From Dictyobacter aurantiacus (GTDB lineage: Bacteria > Chloroflexota > Ktedonobacteria > Ktedonobacterales > Ktedonobacteraceae), in NCBI RefSeq assembly GCF_003967515.1, contig NZ_BIFQ01000001.1:1178001-1242000 (forward strand): a DNA stretch of 64,000 bases, read 5' to 3'. Position numbers and translations under genes: made by a program. Below the pieces are notes generated by a model. It saw only the letters and a list, made by a program, of their open reading frames with translations, made no database searches and was not told where the DNA came from. Positions 1 to 7,615 of the stretch are shown piece by piece. How positions within the stretch are numbered: position 1 is the stretch's first letter; the number at the start of each line of letters is the position of its first letter.

Positions 1-736
1 TGTTCATCAGGTCAATCAGGCCCTGAGCGAAACGCTTGGCTCCAAACTTGGAGACACCAAACTGACGCGGATGATGGGTGACCTTGATCTCTGCGACCCG
101 AAAACCACGGGACTGCGCGATGACCGGGATAAAACGGTGGAAGTCTCCATACAGCTTCAGGTGCGGATCTTCAATCACCTCACGCCGATAGGCCTTAAAG
201 CCACAATTAATATCGTGCAGGTGAACACCGGTCAGCTGACTCACCATGCCGTTGAAGATACGCGATGGGAACGTTTTAGAGATCGGGTCCAGGCGAGGGA
301 ATTTCCAGCCCGTGACCAGGTCATAGCCCTCATCCAATTTCTCCAGATAGCGTGGAATCTCCTGTGGATCATCCTGCAGGTCGCCATCCATAGTAAACAC
401 AACATCACCGCGCGCACGCTCAAAGCCAGCAACCAGACCGGGAGTCTTCCCAAAGTTGCGGCGAAAACGCACCACGCGCACAACGCCAGGATTCTCCTCG
501 TGGAGAGCCTTCAGAACTTCAAATGTTTTATCAGTACTACCGTCGTCTACAAAAATAATTTCATACGATTTACCGAGTTGATTAATTTGCGCCTGAATTC
601 TCTCAAACAGGATACGAACGCTCTCCTGCTCGTTCATCAAAGGAACCACAATCGTGATATCAATATGCCTCGATGATAGTTCAGGAGTAGCCAGCTCAGA
701 CGCGTGTTCTTTTATTGCCATTTCAGATTGCTGCAT
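1..736 (-). CDS. GT2 family glycosyltransferase (GtrB/DPM1-like), 3' end outside window
   Basis: Reading the minus strand from ATG at 736 gives at least 245 codons running off the left edge. The N-terminal GT-A fold shows IVVPLMNEQESV, the nucleotide-binding FVDDGSTD, and the DXD-type motif FTMDGDLQDDP, followed by LHDINCGFKAYRREV and HHPRQFGVSKFG. These are typical of polyprenyl-phosphate glycosyltransferases such as GtrB, ArnC or dolichol-phosphate mannosyltransferase, which move a sugar from a nucleotide donor to a lipid carrier at the membrane. The C-terminal membrane segments would lie beyond the edge. A GTG seven codons upstream (757) is an alternative start. Substrate unknown. Confidence 0.88.
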   Translation of the reverse strand, partial: MQQSEMAIKEHASELATPELSSRHIDITIVVPLMNEQESVRILFERIQAQINQLGKSYEIIFVDDGSTDKTFEVLKALHEENPGVVRVVRFRRNFGKTPGLVAGFERARGDVVFTMDGDLQDDPQEIPRYLEKLDEGYDLVTGWKFPRLDPISKTFPSRIFNGMVSQLTGVHLHDINCGFKAYRREVIEDPHLKLYGDFHRFIPVIAQSRGFRVAEIKVTHHPRQFGVSKFGAKRFAQGLIDLMN

Positions 737-947
737 AGCCTCAGATTCTCCACTCACAACCGAGATTCAACCCGCCTAATGGCTGGTATTCGGGGCTCAT
801 TATAGCATACCCTTGTGTGTGAACTATAGGATATGGTACCATTGCTCTTTCTGGTAATACAAACGGATAATAATTAAGAACAGACACACTACCGCCCCGA
901 CCCATTACTTCATGTGGATGGTATGCGCAGATGCACGTGCGCCAAAG

Positions 948-1721
948 CTAGATCTGCGCGAAAAGATCGGGGCGATCAGTCGTCAACGAATCTACCCCAT
1001 AAGCCGCCAGTTGCCGCAGGTCCTTTAGGTCGTCAACCGTCCACAATCCCAGTTTAAAACCATTCTGATGCACAATGGAGAGCACTTCCGGGGTGTACAG
1101 CTCGCGATCCAGGTGAACCCAGTTACAGCCGGCCAGGGTAATCTGCTTGCATAACTTTACCAGGCCAGGATCATCGGCCATCGGCCAGACCTGCTCACTC
1201 ACCAGCGCCCCGGTCACCACGCCAGGCATCAGCCGGCGCAGCCGGGACAGGGCCACCCAATCAAACGAGATAATCAGAACCCGATCCACCATCTTAGCTG
1301 CCTGCACCTCACGCGCCACCAGTTCAGCGATCCGTGGATAGCGCCCAAACTCGCCATCGCGCTCACTAAACTTGATCTCGATACAAACCTTCATCCGATT
1401 GCGCGCCAGCGCCAGCACCTCGCGCAGCGTCGGCATCTGCTCCGTCTGGGGCCAGCCACCCGGAAAATGGGCTGCCGTATTTAAAGAGCGCAGATAAGCA
1501 AAATCCAGATCCAGCAGATTCCCCTCACCATCGGTCAGACGCTCAACCGTCGCATCATGAAACACCACAATCTGCCCATCACGGCTCAACTGCACATCGA
1601 GCTCGATCATATCAACCGGCATCGTCAACGCATTGCGAAAAGCGGCCAGTGTATTTTCTGGTGCCAGGCAAGCACCGCCACGATGAGCGATGCGCACCAA
1701 CGAACGTTGAAACATGGCCAT
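948..1721 (-). CDS. glycerophosphodiester phosphodiesterase family protein
   Basis: About 257 residues, the usual size for a bacterial GDPD of the UgpQ type. The N-terminus carries the catalytic IAHRGGACLAPENTLAAF, then MIELDVQLSRDG and VVFHDATVERLTDG, which together supply the metal-binding Glu/Asp and the general acid-base His residues. Later CIEIKF and LGLWTVDD fit the TIM-barrel end strands. The enzyme cleaves glycerophosphodiesters to glycerol-3-phosphate and an alcohol. No signal peptide is visible, so it is probably cytoplasmic. Start chosen at the ATG 1721; a GTG five codons upstream (1736) and an ATG two codons downstream are possible. Confidence 0.9.
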   Translation of the reverse strand: MAMFQRSLVRIAHRGGACLAPENTLAAFRNALTMPVDMIELDVQLSRDGQIVVFHDATVERLTDGEGNLLDLDFAYLRSLNTAAHFPGGWPQTEQMPTLREVLALARNRMKVCIEIKFSERDGEFGRYPRIAELVAREVQAAKMVDRVLIISFDWVALSRLRRLMPGVVTGALVSEQVWPMADDPGLVKLCKQITLAGCNWVHLDRELYTPEVLSIVHQNGFKLGLWTVDDLKDLRQLAAYGVDSLTTDRPDLFAQI

Positions 1722-1893
1722 AAAAACCCCGCTCACTAAACAGCTAAATAATTAGAACGCCATCATCACGCAGATTATTATACAAAGGCAGAATCCACCA
1801 TGGCAACAAAGCCAGACAAAAAGACACCCAACATCCAGGCACATCGCGTCAGCAAACTAACCACGAACGAATCAAAATACAGGCGCTCAAATA

Positions 1894-1922
1894 TTGCTAT
1901 TTGTCAACCAATATGGTATACT
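1894..1922 (+). promoter_or_regulatory. sigma-70-like promoter of the tmRNA gene
   Basis: TTGCTA at 1894-1899 and TATACT at 1917-1922 are separated by exactly 17 bp. The predicted transcript start near 1929 gives a leader of about 55 nt before the mature tmRNA 5' end, consistent with RNase P trimming. Confidence 0.7.
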
Positions 1923-1984
1923 GTGAAATACACCAATCGTGTACTGGCCTTACTTGAGCAAGTACATGATAAGGTTCTTCATCT

Positions 1985-2355
1985 GGGGATGTCGGGTTTC
2001 GACAGGCAGTCAGATTGAAGAATTGCAGGCCGAGGTGTCGGTATGCACCCTCGCTAAACAACCGACAAAACAATAGTTGCCAAACCAGCAACAAACAACT
2101 TCGCCATCGCTGCCTAAGAAGTAGTGACGCGACGTCTGCCCGGCTTTTTCTCGTGGGGTCGGTTCCAGGCGTCATACACACGAGATGCGATAACGGCCAT
2201 CGCCTTCTAACCGTTATCAAAGACCAGAAAGCCAGCGCTCTAGTATCCAGTTGATGGGAGACCGGGGCGTACAAGCAAAACATCAACTAAGCCTGTAGTA
2301 CATTCCTCGGTAGGGCTGTTTGGACGGGGAGTTCAACTCTCCCCCATCTCCACCA
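1985..2355 (+). ncRNA. ssrA: tmRNA (transfer-messenger RNA)
   Basis: The 5' end GGGGATGTCGGGTTTCGACA is the standard tmRNA start, and the 3' end has a T-arm (GGGGAGTTCAACTCTCCCC) and an acceptor strand CATCTCC that pairs with GGGGATG (one G-U pair), followed by an encoded ACCA. The resume codon is GCC at 2079 after a TAGTT element like that of E. coli. The tag reads AKPATNNFAIAA then TAA (2115-2117), with the hydrophobic end expected for ClpXP-type degradation. It is one-piece, not permuted. It rescues stalled ribosomes. Open reading frames overlapping it on both strands are chance. Confidence 0.97.
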
Positions 2356-2357
2356 CT

Positions 2358-2392
2358 AAAGCCGCTTGTGAACCCGCTTCACAGGCGGCTTT
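2358..2392 (+). terminator. intrinsic terminator of ssrA
   Basis: AAAGCCGCTTGTGAA and TTCACAGGCGGCTTT form a near-perfect 15-bp stem with a 5-nt loop directly after the tmRNA, followed by a T-rich stretch. Confidence 0.85.
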
Positions 2393-2518
2393 CTTTTGCT
2401 CCCTTTTGCTCCACACTTGAGGTTGACATCCATTTTGACATCCATTAAAGATTTTGACATCTGATTAACTTATTCCAGATCCACAAGTTACCATAACCTT
2501 TACTCTTTACAGAAAGAA

Positions 2519-3166
2519 TCATCCCATCTCTCCCGGCCTTTGATCACACATAATTTCAGATCTTTGATCATACACTAATTGTATGCCTGTAAGCGCCGCT
2601 TCTAATGTCTCTAATAGAGCATCCATATACTGACAAAACGCTGGTACATGGAATATAAAATGAGGAGGAACGGAAGCCTGAGCATCTTTTTTAATGGGGT
2701 ATCGAAACGTATAGGAGCCTGCATCTACAGAGTCAAATTCTTTAACGAAACGAACAAAGTCATTGAACGTGCGCATCTCTTCCGTTTCAGTTTCCCAAAT
2801 ATACCCCACATTATTAAAAGTTTTTCTTACGTCATCTATAAATTGCGATAACTTATGCTGTGTTAAGAGATAATTAGGAAAGGGATGATTTTCATTATCA
2901 AGGCGCTCAATCTTAAATCCTTCATACACAATAGCTTTAAGACAAAGCTCTAGAGAATGCCGATATAAAAAAACGATAGGGCAGGCATCAATATCATGGT
3001 AACCAGGAAGAGAAAACATAGCTTCAGCTAATTTTTGACCTGCATTATGAAATGCACGAGCATATACTCCAAGTTCATTCATCGCTGAGGGTTGAAAATT
3101 AAGCACTACATTCCCATATAGGGAACTTGAGTGAAAAAGCAAAGATTCTGAAGATGCATCATCCAT
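2519..3166 (-). CDS. HEPN-like hypothetical protein
   Basis: A 215-residue protein with a good Shine-Dalgarno (AGGAG, 9 nt before the ATG). It is mostly helical in composition. Residues about 65-85 read FLYRHSLELCLKAIV, the pattern (Y-R-H-x-L-E-L-x-L-K) seen in HEPN-superfamily helices; no clear R-x4-6-H RNase motif is visible, so nuclease activity is not claimed. Its base composition is lower in GC than the chromosomal genes. It lies between the tmRNA 3' end and the integrase, where integrative elements often keep cargo. Function unknown; a role in defence or toxin-antitoxin would be inference from the fold only. Confidence 0.6.
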   Translation of the reverse strand: MDDASSESLLFHSSSLYGNVVLNFQPSAMNELGVYARAFHNAGQKLAEAMFSLPGYHDIDACPIVFLYRHSLELCLKAIVYEGFKIERLDNENHPFPNYLLTQHKLSQFIDDVRKTFNNVGYIWETETEEMRTFNDFVRFVKEFDSVDAGSYTFRYPIKKDAQASVPPHFIFHVPAFCQYMDALLETLEAALTGIQLVYDQRSEIMCDQRPGEMG

Positions 3167-3263
3167 AACGGTTTACTCCTATTATTATCTCTACTAACAC
3201 TAAGTAAAAATAATATATCATGGTCATCTTATGATATTCAATCTACATTAACAACAATAAAAG

Positions 3264-3295
3264 CAGCCTCTATCACATTCTTTGGATAGAGGCTG
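3264..3295 (-). terminator. terminator downstream of the integrase
   Basis: CAGCCTCTATC and GATAGAGGCTG form a perfect 11-bp stem with a 10-nt loop; read on the minus strand it is followed by CTTTTATTG. Confidence 0.65.
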
Positions 3296-3358
3296 TTATA
3301 TAAGATAAAAGCAATCATGTCAGATCCAGACAACAAAAGAAACGCCCATTGATGCAAT

Positions 3359-4502
3359 TTAGGGATTTTGTTTAAAAATCTCATTGAACTTATCTGCTAT
3401 AAGTTGTAGCATCGAATAATTGACGTGACCATAAACACCGAGAGTCGTAGTAATGTCCTCATGGCCAGCAAGTTCTTGCACTGAAAGAGGATCGATCTGC
3501 ATACCGACCAGGAGGGACAAAACGCTATGGCGCAGGTCATGTATCCTCATATGCGGCAGGCCAGTACTTTGCAATAACTTGACGAACATTTTTTGAAGAT
3601 AACGAGGATTCAGATAGTTACCTTCCAGCCCACAAATCACAAGGTTCAGATCCACCCACTTACTACCAACTTTTTGCCGCTGTTCCTGCTGGCTTACCTG
3701 GTGTGCTTTGAGCATAGTAATAACAAACTTCGGAAGCAGGATATCACGGCGGCTACGTTCTGTTTTCGGTTCATTTTCAACGTAACCATAGTGTGCCAGA
3801 AAATCAACTGTTCGCCGAACATGAAGTACCCGCTTATCAAGATCGACATCAGACCAGCGGAGCGCCAGCAGTTCACCGCGACGCATACCAGTAGTAAGAG
3901 CCAGAGCAATGAACATCTCCAGGCGATCACCACGGGCTGCCAGCATCAGAGCGCGAGCCTGTTCTAAATTCACAGCTTGTTTCTCCTTTTTTCTAATGCG
4001 AGGTGGTTTCACCACGCTGGTTACATTGCGTGAAACCATGTTCCAGCGTAGAGCATTATCAAGCGCGTTATGCAAAAGACCATGAACATTCTGTATAGTT
4101 TTGGCCGACAAACCTTTTTTACCCATCTTGGTATACAAAACTTGTATATGCTGAGGCATTAACTTCTGTAGCTGATAACCACCGAGAGCAGGTACAATGT
4201 AAGTGTTAATCAGCTTTTTATATTTCATATTTCACATAGGTGCTAATGCGAACGGTAGGTTTCTGAATCTCTTCTAACCATTGTTGCAGATAAGCATCAA
4301 CTTTTAAATTAGGACCAGTAGCAAGAGTCCCTTGCTCATCTTCCCGCTGAGCTTTGCGAAGCTTCGCCAATGTTTCTTGCTGGGTAGCACCATAGACGAA
4401 GTGTCGCTTTCCATCCTCAGAATAAAAAGCACCCTGCCACCGGCCATCTTTACGTTGAGTAACGGTACCTTCACCATGAGCACGACGCCCTTTTTTCTTC
4501 AT
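3359..4502 (-). pseudogene. int: site-specific tyrosine recombinase (integrase), frameshifted
   Basis: Two adjacent reading frames together make one phage-type integrase. The N-terminal frame starts at ATG 4502 behind GAGGAG and holds an AP2-like arm-binding domain (GEGTVTQRKDGRWQGAFY). It stops at VKYEI. The C-terminal frame covers the SAM-like core-binding domain and the catalytic domain with TTGMRRGELLALRW (Arg), IHDLRHSV (His-x-x-Arg), LAGHEDITTTLGVYGH (His, Tyr). Deleting one copy of a 7-bp tandem duplication (4220-4233) restores VKYKKL and a single 378-residue protein, the normal size. As it stands the enzyme should be inactive unless the repeat slips back. It points toward the tmRNA, the likely att site. 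Confidence 0.9.
4220..4233. repeat. 7-bp tandem duplication that breaks the integrase
   Basis: ATATTTC occurs twice back to back (4220-4226 and 4227-4233). On the coding strand this is GAAATAT twice, changing GTGAAATATAAAAAG into a frame that stops two codons later. Confidence 0.9.
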
Positions 4503-4571
4503 AAAATACTCCTCAAAAAAACAAGCCTCGTTGCTTTGTGAAGCACGAGGCAGAACAGAACCCAGCAAAAC

Positions 4572-4742
4572 TTAAGCAGTGCATTCCTCATGAGACTTTA
4601 GCCATTCATGTAAAGAGTCAGGATGAATACGGCGAACACCGCGCAGGAGGATAGAAGGCAACCCTTCATGGTTAAGGTACTGGTACACAGTAGTACGGCA
4701 GACCCCAAGCATAATAGCCACATCAGCAACGCTCAACAACAC
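4572..4742 (-). CDS. small helix-turn-helix protein, excisionase (Xis)-like
   Basis: About 56 residues from a GTG at 4742. The frame reads LLSVADVAIMLGVCRTTVYQ, then LPSILLRGVRRIHPDSLHEW, which matches the MerR-like HTH_17 layout of excisionases and transposon regulators. It lies between the Rep-like gene and the integrase on the same strand, the int-xis-rep order known from pSAM2-type elements. A strong AGGAGGT sits further upstream (about 4775-4781) with no ATG, GTG or TTG in frame at a suitable distance, so the start is uncertain. Predicted role: directing excision or controlling int. Confidence 0.65.
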   Translation of the reverse strand: MLLSVADVAIMLGVCRTTVYQYLNHEGLPSILLRGVRRIHPDSLHEWLKSHEECTA

Positions 4743-4789
4743 AGGCTGAGCCGATCGAAATCTTTTTACGACGAGCCCTAGAGCACCTC

Positions 4790-5089
4790 CTATGACGCTG
4801 CATCAGCGATATGATAGAGCACGCGTTTTTTGCGCACCATTTCCGTGAAGTCCTTCTGTCGTAGTCGCATATACTCTTCCGCCAGGCGGTAGTAGACCGA
4901 CAGCGTATCAGAGAAATCGGCAGATATATCAGCCTCCAGGCGATCATCAGAATGAGCACGCCAGGCTTCGAAGGTAGACATGCACCCCGTCAGCTGGGCT
5001 ACCATCCGTTCCATATTGACATGCCGCTTTCTCTCTCGAATATAGGGAGCCAGGTTGAACACCGCAGGATCAACGACAGGAGCCAACAT
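4790..5089 (-). CDS. 99-aa helical protein overlapping the Rep-like gene; possible C-terminal part of it
   Basis: The frame opens with ATG 5089 (MLAPVVDPAVFNLAPYI) and overlaps the last 20 nt of the upstream gene in another frame. It encodes a charged, helical protein (LEADISADFSDTLSVYYRLA) rich in Arg and Lys. There is no clear ribosome site, so it is either translationally coupled or is the real C-terminus of the Rep-like protein cut off by a frameshift near 5090-5150. The same frame stays open well upstream into the Rep gene, which fits a frameshift. No function recognised. Confidence 0.5.
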   Translation of the reverse strand: MLAPVVDPAVFNLAPYIRERKRHVNMERMVAQLTGCMSTFEAWRAHSDDRLEADISADFSDTLSVYYRLAEEYMRLRQKDFTEMVRKKRVLYHIADAAS

Positions 5090-6278
5090 ATGCAGGCTGC
5101 TGTACAGCAGACTTTCTCTTTTTCCTATGCACCGGCTTGCTGTGCTCGAAAGGATGCTCTTCCAGGTAGGCATCGACCTCGGCCAGCAACTCCTCTTTCT
5201 CTCTCTCCTCTCGTTCATATTCGGACTCTTCCAGTTCAGGCACTGCGAAAGCCGATTGAATAACCTGCCAATCAGGATGCACTTCCCAGCGAGAGCGGTT
5301 GACATCCGTTTCGCTGGGAATGACATAGCGGAGCCAGCCATCCGGCAGCCCATCAGCGCCACCATCCACATGACCCACCGCATATCCCCACAGGCCAGCA
5401 AGGTAGGTTTCGAGCAAAAACGCATCCTCGATCCCGTGAAACAAAACCTCCTCTTGTTCTTCGCCATCCTTGGCGCTCCGGCCTACCTGCTTCATTTCCC
5501 GTAGGGCTGGGCGACGGTACCGGATCTCATTGCGTATCACTGGCATATCTTCCGTATACTCAAACCCCTGCACACGCGCCGACTCATGCCACAGATCAAA
5601 TAGCCAGCCCTTTTCGGGAGAGTTGTATTTAATCTCATGCGTTTTGTCGTAGATCAAGGCAGAAATGGGAGCGGCACGCGCCCCAAACGGCAAGCCAGTA
5701 ATGCAGCCCCAGCGACGCTTGATCCGATCTGGACCATCGACAAAACCATCATCCAGGCTCCCAGGTGCTTCTTCCGACAGCTGCGCACGCGAGATAAAGC
5801 ACTCTTTGATTTCATCCGCGGAAGGCAATTGGAAATTGAGCACATCCGCGGCCAGGTCAAGCGCCGACACCTGCAGGCAGATGTTCTGCCCGAACACCTG
5901 GGTCGCAAAGAAGAACACCTCATTGACGATCGTGCTGATATCCCGCCTCTTCCAGAGGTATTCCGACGAGCAGCGCACCTGGGCGCACAAGTTCATCCTT
6001 GAGCCGCGGTTGACGCAAAAATTGATGCTCTCGTTCTTCAAGATCCGGTTGAAGCCCTCACTTCCCTTCGTCATCATCAACAGCGGACGACCATCAAAAG
6101 AAAAGCGCGTCGGAATGTTTTCCTCTTCCTCTTGCGCCAGTTCTTTCAGTTGCTGCAGTTCAAGTTTCAACTCATCAGATAACTTTTTCTTAACTATCTG
6201 AAAATTGGTATCCGTCTGATACACATTCAGATACAAGGTATCCAGAAAAGCCCCTAAGACTTTCACTCTGCTATCCAT
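5070..6278 (-). CDS. putative replication-initiator-like protein of the integrative element
   Basis: A 402-residue protein starting at ATG 6278 behind GGAGG. The N-terminal 70 residues form a helical region with a QQLKELAQEEEE coiled coil. Then come FSFDGRPLLMMTKGSEGF, QVRCSSEYLW, VSALDLAADV and VIRNEIRYRR. Spacing of the last two blocks recalls Rep_trans/MobT-type initiators (R-x-D-L-A-x-D and a later R-x-E-x-x-x-R), but this is a weak resemblance. The C-terminus is acidic with EEREKEELLAEVDAYLEE. Neighbours on the same strand are an HTH gene and the integrase. A truncated second copy of its N-terminus lies at 10575-10818. It could instead be a relaxase-like or unrelated element protein. Confidence 0.5.
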   Translation of the reverse strand: MDSRVKVLGAFLDTLYLNVYQTDTNFQIVKKKLSDELKLELQQLKELAQEEEENIPTRFSFDGRPLLMMTKGSEGFNRILKNESINFCVNRGSRMNLCAQVRCSSEYLWKRRDISTIVNEVFFFATQVFGQNICLQVSALDLAADVLNFQLPSADEIKECFISRAQLSEEAPGSLDDGFVDGPDRIKRRWGCITGLPFGARAAPISALIYDKTHEIKYNSPEKGWLFDLWHESARVQGFEYTEDMPVIRNEIRYRRPALREMKQVGRSAKDGEEQEEVLFHGIEDAFLLETYLAGLWGYAVGHVDGGADGLPDGWLRYVIPSETDVNRSRWEVHPDWQVIQSAFAVPELEESEYEREEREKEELLAEVDAYLEEHPFEHSKPVHRKKRKSAVQQPAYVGSCR

Positions 6279-6382
6279 AGGCACCTCCTCTCAAAGTGTT
6301 TAAAACCTGCCACATTACTGGTAAAATGGCTTGGGTCATGACAACAAGTGACAAGGGAAAGAAAAGCGAGAAATAATCAGTT

Positions 6383-6688
6383 ATGGACGACAAAACAAGA
6401 AGCAAGATTCTCAAGGAAGTTCGATCAACTCAAGTCATCATCTCCTACATTTCTGGGCTTGTTTCTATTTGCTATGTAAGTTATTTATTTATCCAGGCGA
6501 TCGAAAATAAAATATATCTGTTAGCAGCGTGGTATGGTTTTTGTATCCTCCTAGTGCTTGGAGCGCTTATAATGTTGATATTTAGCAGAAGACTAATAGT
6601 CCGTTTAATCAATCGGTGGTACATAACACAGCAAGCCAGCCAGGAAAGCCAACAAAAAAGTAAGAAATATGAATCAGGCAACCAGTGA
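6383..6688 (+). CDS. small two-helix membrane protein
   Basis: 101 residues with two hydrophobic segments (about 18-38, VIISYISGLVSICYVSYLF; and 44-67, YLLAAWYGFCILLVLGALIM) and a charged, Gln/Lys-rich tail. It is divergent from the Rep-like gene, with about 100 bp between. A different small membrane protein occupies the equivalent place in the second, decayed module (10935-11138). Function unknown. Confidence 0.6.
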   Translation: MDDKTRSKILKEVRSTQVIISYISGLVSICYVSYLFIQAIENKIYLLAAWYGFCILLVLGALIMLIFSRRLIVRLINRWYITQQASQESQQKSKKYESGNQ

Positions 6689-6697
6689 TGTATTTTG

Positions 6698-6725
6698 AGC
6701 GGTCCGGTTTACTTGCTGGACCGCT
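6698..6725. repeat. hairpin, copy 1 of a duplicated module
   Basis: AGCGGTCC and GGACCGCT are separated by 12 nt. It lies between convergent genes (6383-6688 plus, 6739-7065 minus), so it probably ends both transcripts although no long T run follows. The same hairpin recurs at 11167-11192 in the second module. Confidence 0.6.
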
Positions 6726-6738
6726 CAGAGCGACCGCA

Positions 6739-7065
6739 CTACCAATCCACCGAGCGCAGCAGGGTATCAAACTCCTGATCCCAATCGTCTTGCACCGCAT
6801 CCAGGGTCACAAACACGCGAAACGCTCGATAGCAGATAGACCTATCCAGAGCACGCGCACACGCATAGGCAATCCGACAAAGGCCATAATTGCGCATAGC
6901 GTCCTCAATCGCCTGGAAGGCTGTTGCAGCTTTGATGTATCCGGCATACAGTGGCATACGGTTTTCACCAAGACCTGCAGGCCAGATCGCCACATCAAAC
7001 CAACCCGAAACAGGCACACCCTCCCAAGGGCCATAGTCCTGCAGGGGCTGTCCATAATTCGACAT
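6739..7065 (-). CDS. hypothetical 108-aa protein, copy 1
   Basis: Start ATG 7065 has an excellent ribosome site (AGGAGG, 6 nt). The protein begins MSNYGQPLQDYGPWEG and contains WFDVAIWPAGLGENRMPLYAGYI and AMRNYGLCRIAYACARA, ending VQDDWDQEFDTLLRSVDW. It is soluble, with no signal peptide or membrane segment. I do not recognise the family. A frameshifted remnant of the same gene is at 11207-11391, so it belongs to the duplicated element module. The sequence TCTAGGAGGT before its start recurs before the 9017-9220 gene. Confidence 0.65.
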   Translation of the reverse strand: MSNYGQPLQDYGPWEGVPVSGWFDVAIWPAGLGENRMPLYAGYIKAATAFQAIEDAMRNYGLCRIAYACARALDRSICYRAFRVFVTLDAVQDDWDQEFDTLLRSVDW

Positions 7066-7218
7066 AGCTAACCTCCTAGAAGCAAGCACCAGCTGAATGC
7101 AATATCTAATCAGAGGAAAGAAAAATTACATCCCAGAGGGGGATGCGAGAAGTGGCACCCCACGTGTTACTGGTTTCGTGGTGTGCAGCGCTATCATCAA
7201 GGTAGCGCTGCACAATGA

Positions 7219-7440
7219 ATGAAGAGAGTATGTACCGGAACAACACAAAGCGGACAAGAACCCGAGCCAGGACGCAGGTTATCTGTGTTCGAAGAACAGT
7301 GCCGCGTGAAACAACCAGGACCTACGGAATTGCTGAAGTTACTCATCCATAAGCCACCTCAAGAACGCCCGGTAGATACCTATTCAAATACACTATTTGG
7401 CGCTTTCCATACACTAAAAAGGGAGAGCCCTTCAGAATAG
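7219..7440 (+). CDS. possible small protein, 73 aa
   Basis: An open frame (EEQCRVKQPGPTELLKLLIH then SNTLFGAFHTLKRESPSE) in an otherwise empty 550-bp stretch. Its C-terminal half resembles a frame at about 11420-11516 in the second module (LLKLFIYENS, SNTYFGKY), which suggests an old coding relationship. The ribosome site is poor and codon use is unremarkable. It may be a remnant. The rest of 7066-7615 shows nothing I can name. Confidence 0.3.
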   Translation: MKRVCTGTTQSGQEPEPGRRLSVFEEQCRVKQPGPTELLKLLIHKPPQERPVDTYSNTLFGAFHTLKRESPSE

Positions 7441-7615
7441 AGCGTGAAGTGCATATTACAAAATAGATACCACGATCATTGCCTGCACACTCACATCATT
7501 TCCTGTTCTCCAGTTCCCGCGGTGAGCTATCTGTGCGCTGAAAAAGGGGGCCTCAGATATCGGGCCTTTCTCCATTGACCCGATCTCATCATATCTTATG
7601 AAAGGAGTCATTTCT

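Noticed and set aside
71..676. 201-codon open frame on the plus strand
   Set aside because: It is antisense to the glycosyltransferase, whose motifs are clear on the minus strand.
1897..2286. Open frames on both strands across the tmRNA
   Set aside because: The region folds and reads as tmRNA; the frames have no ribosome sites.
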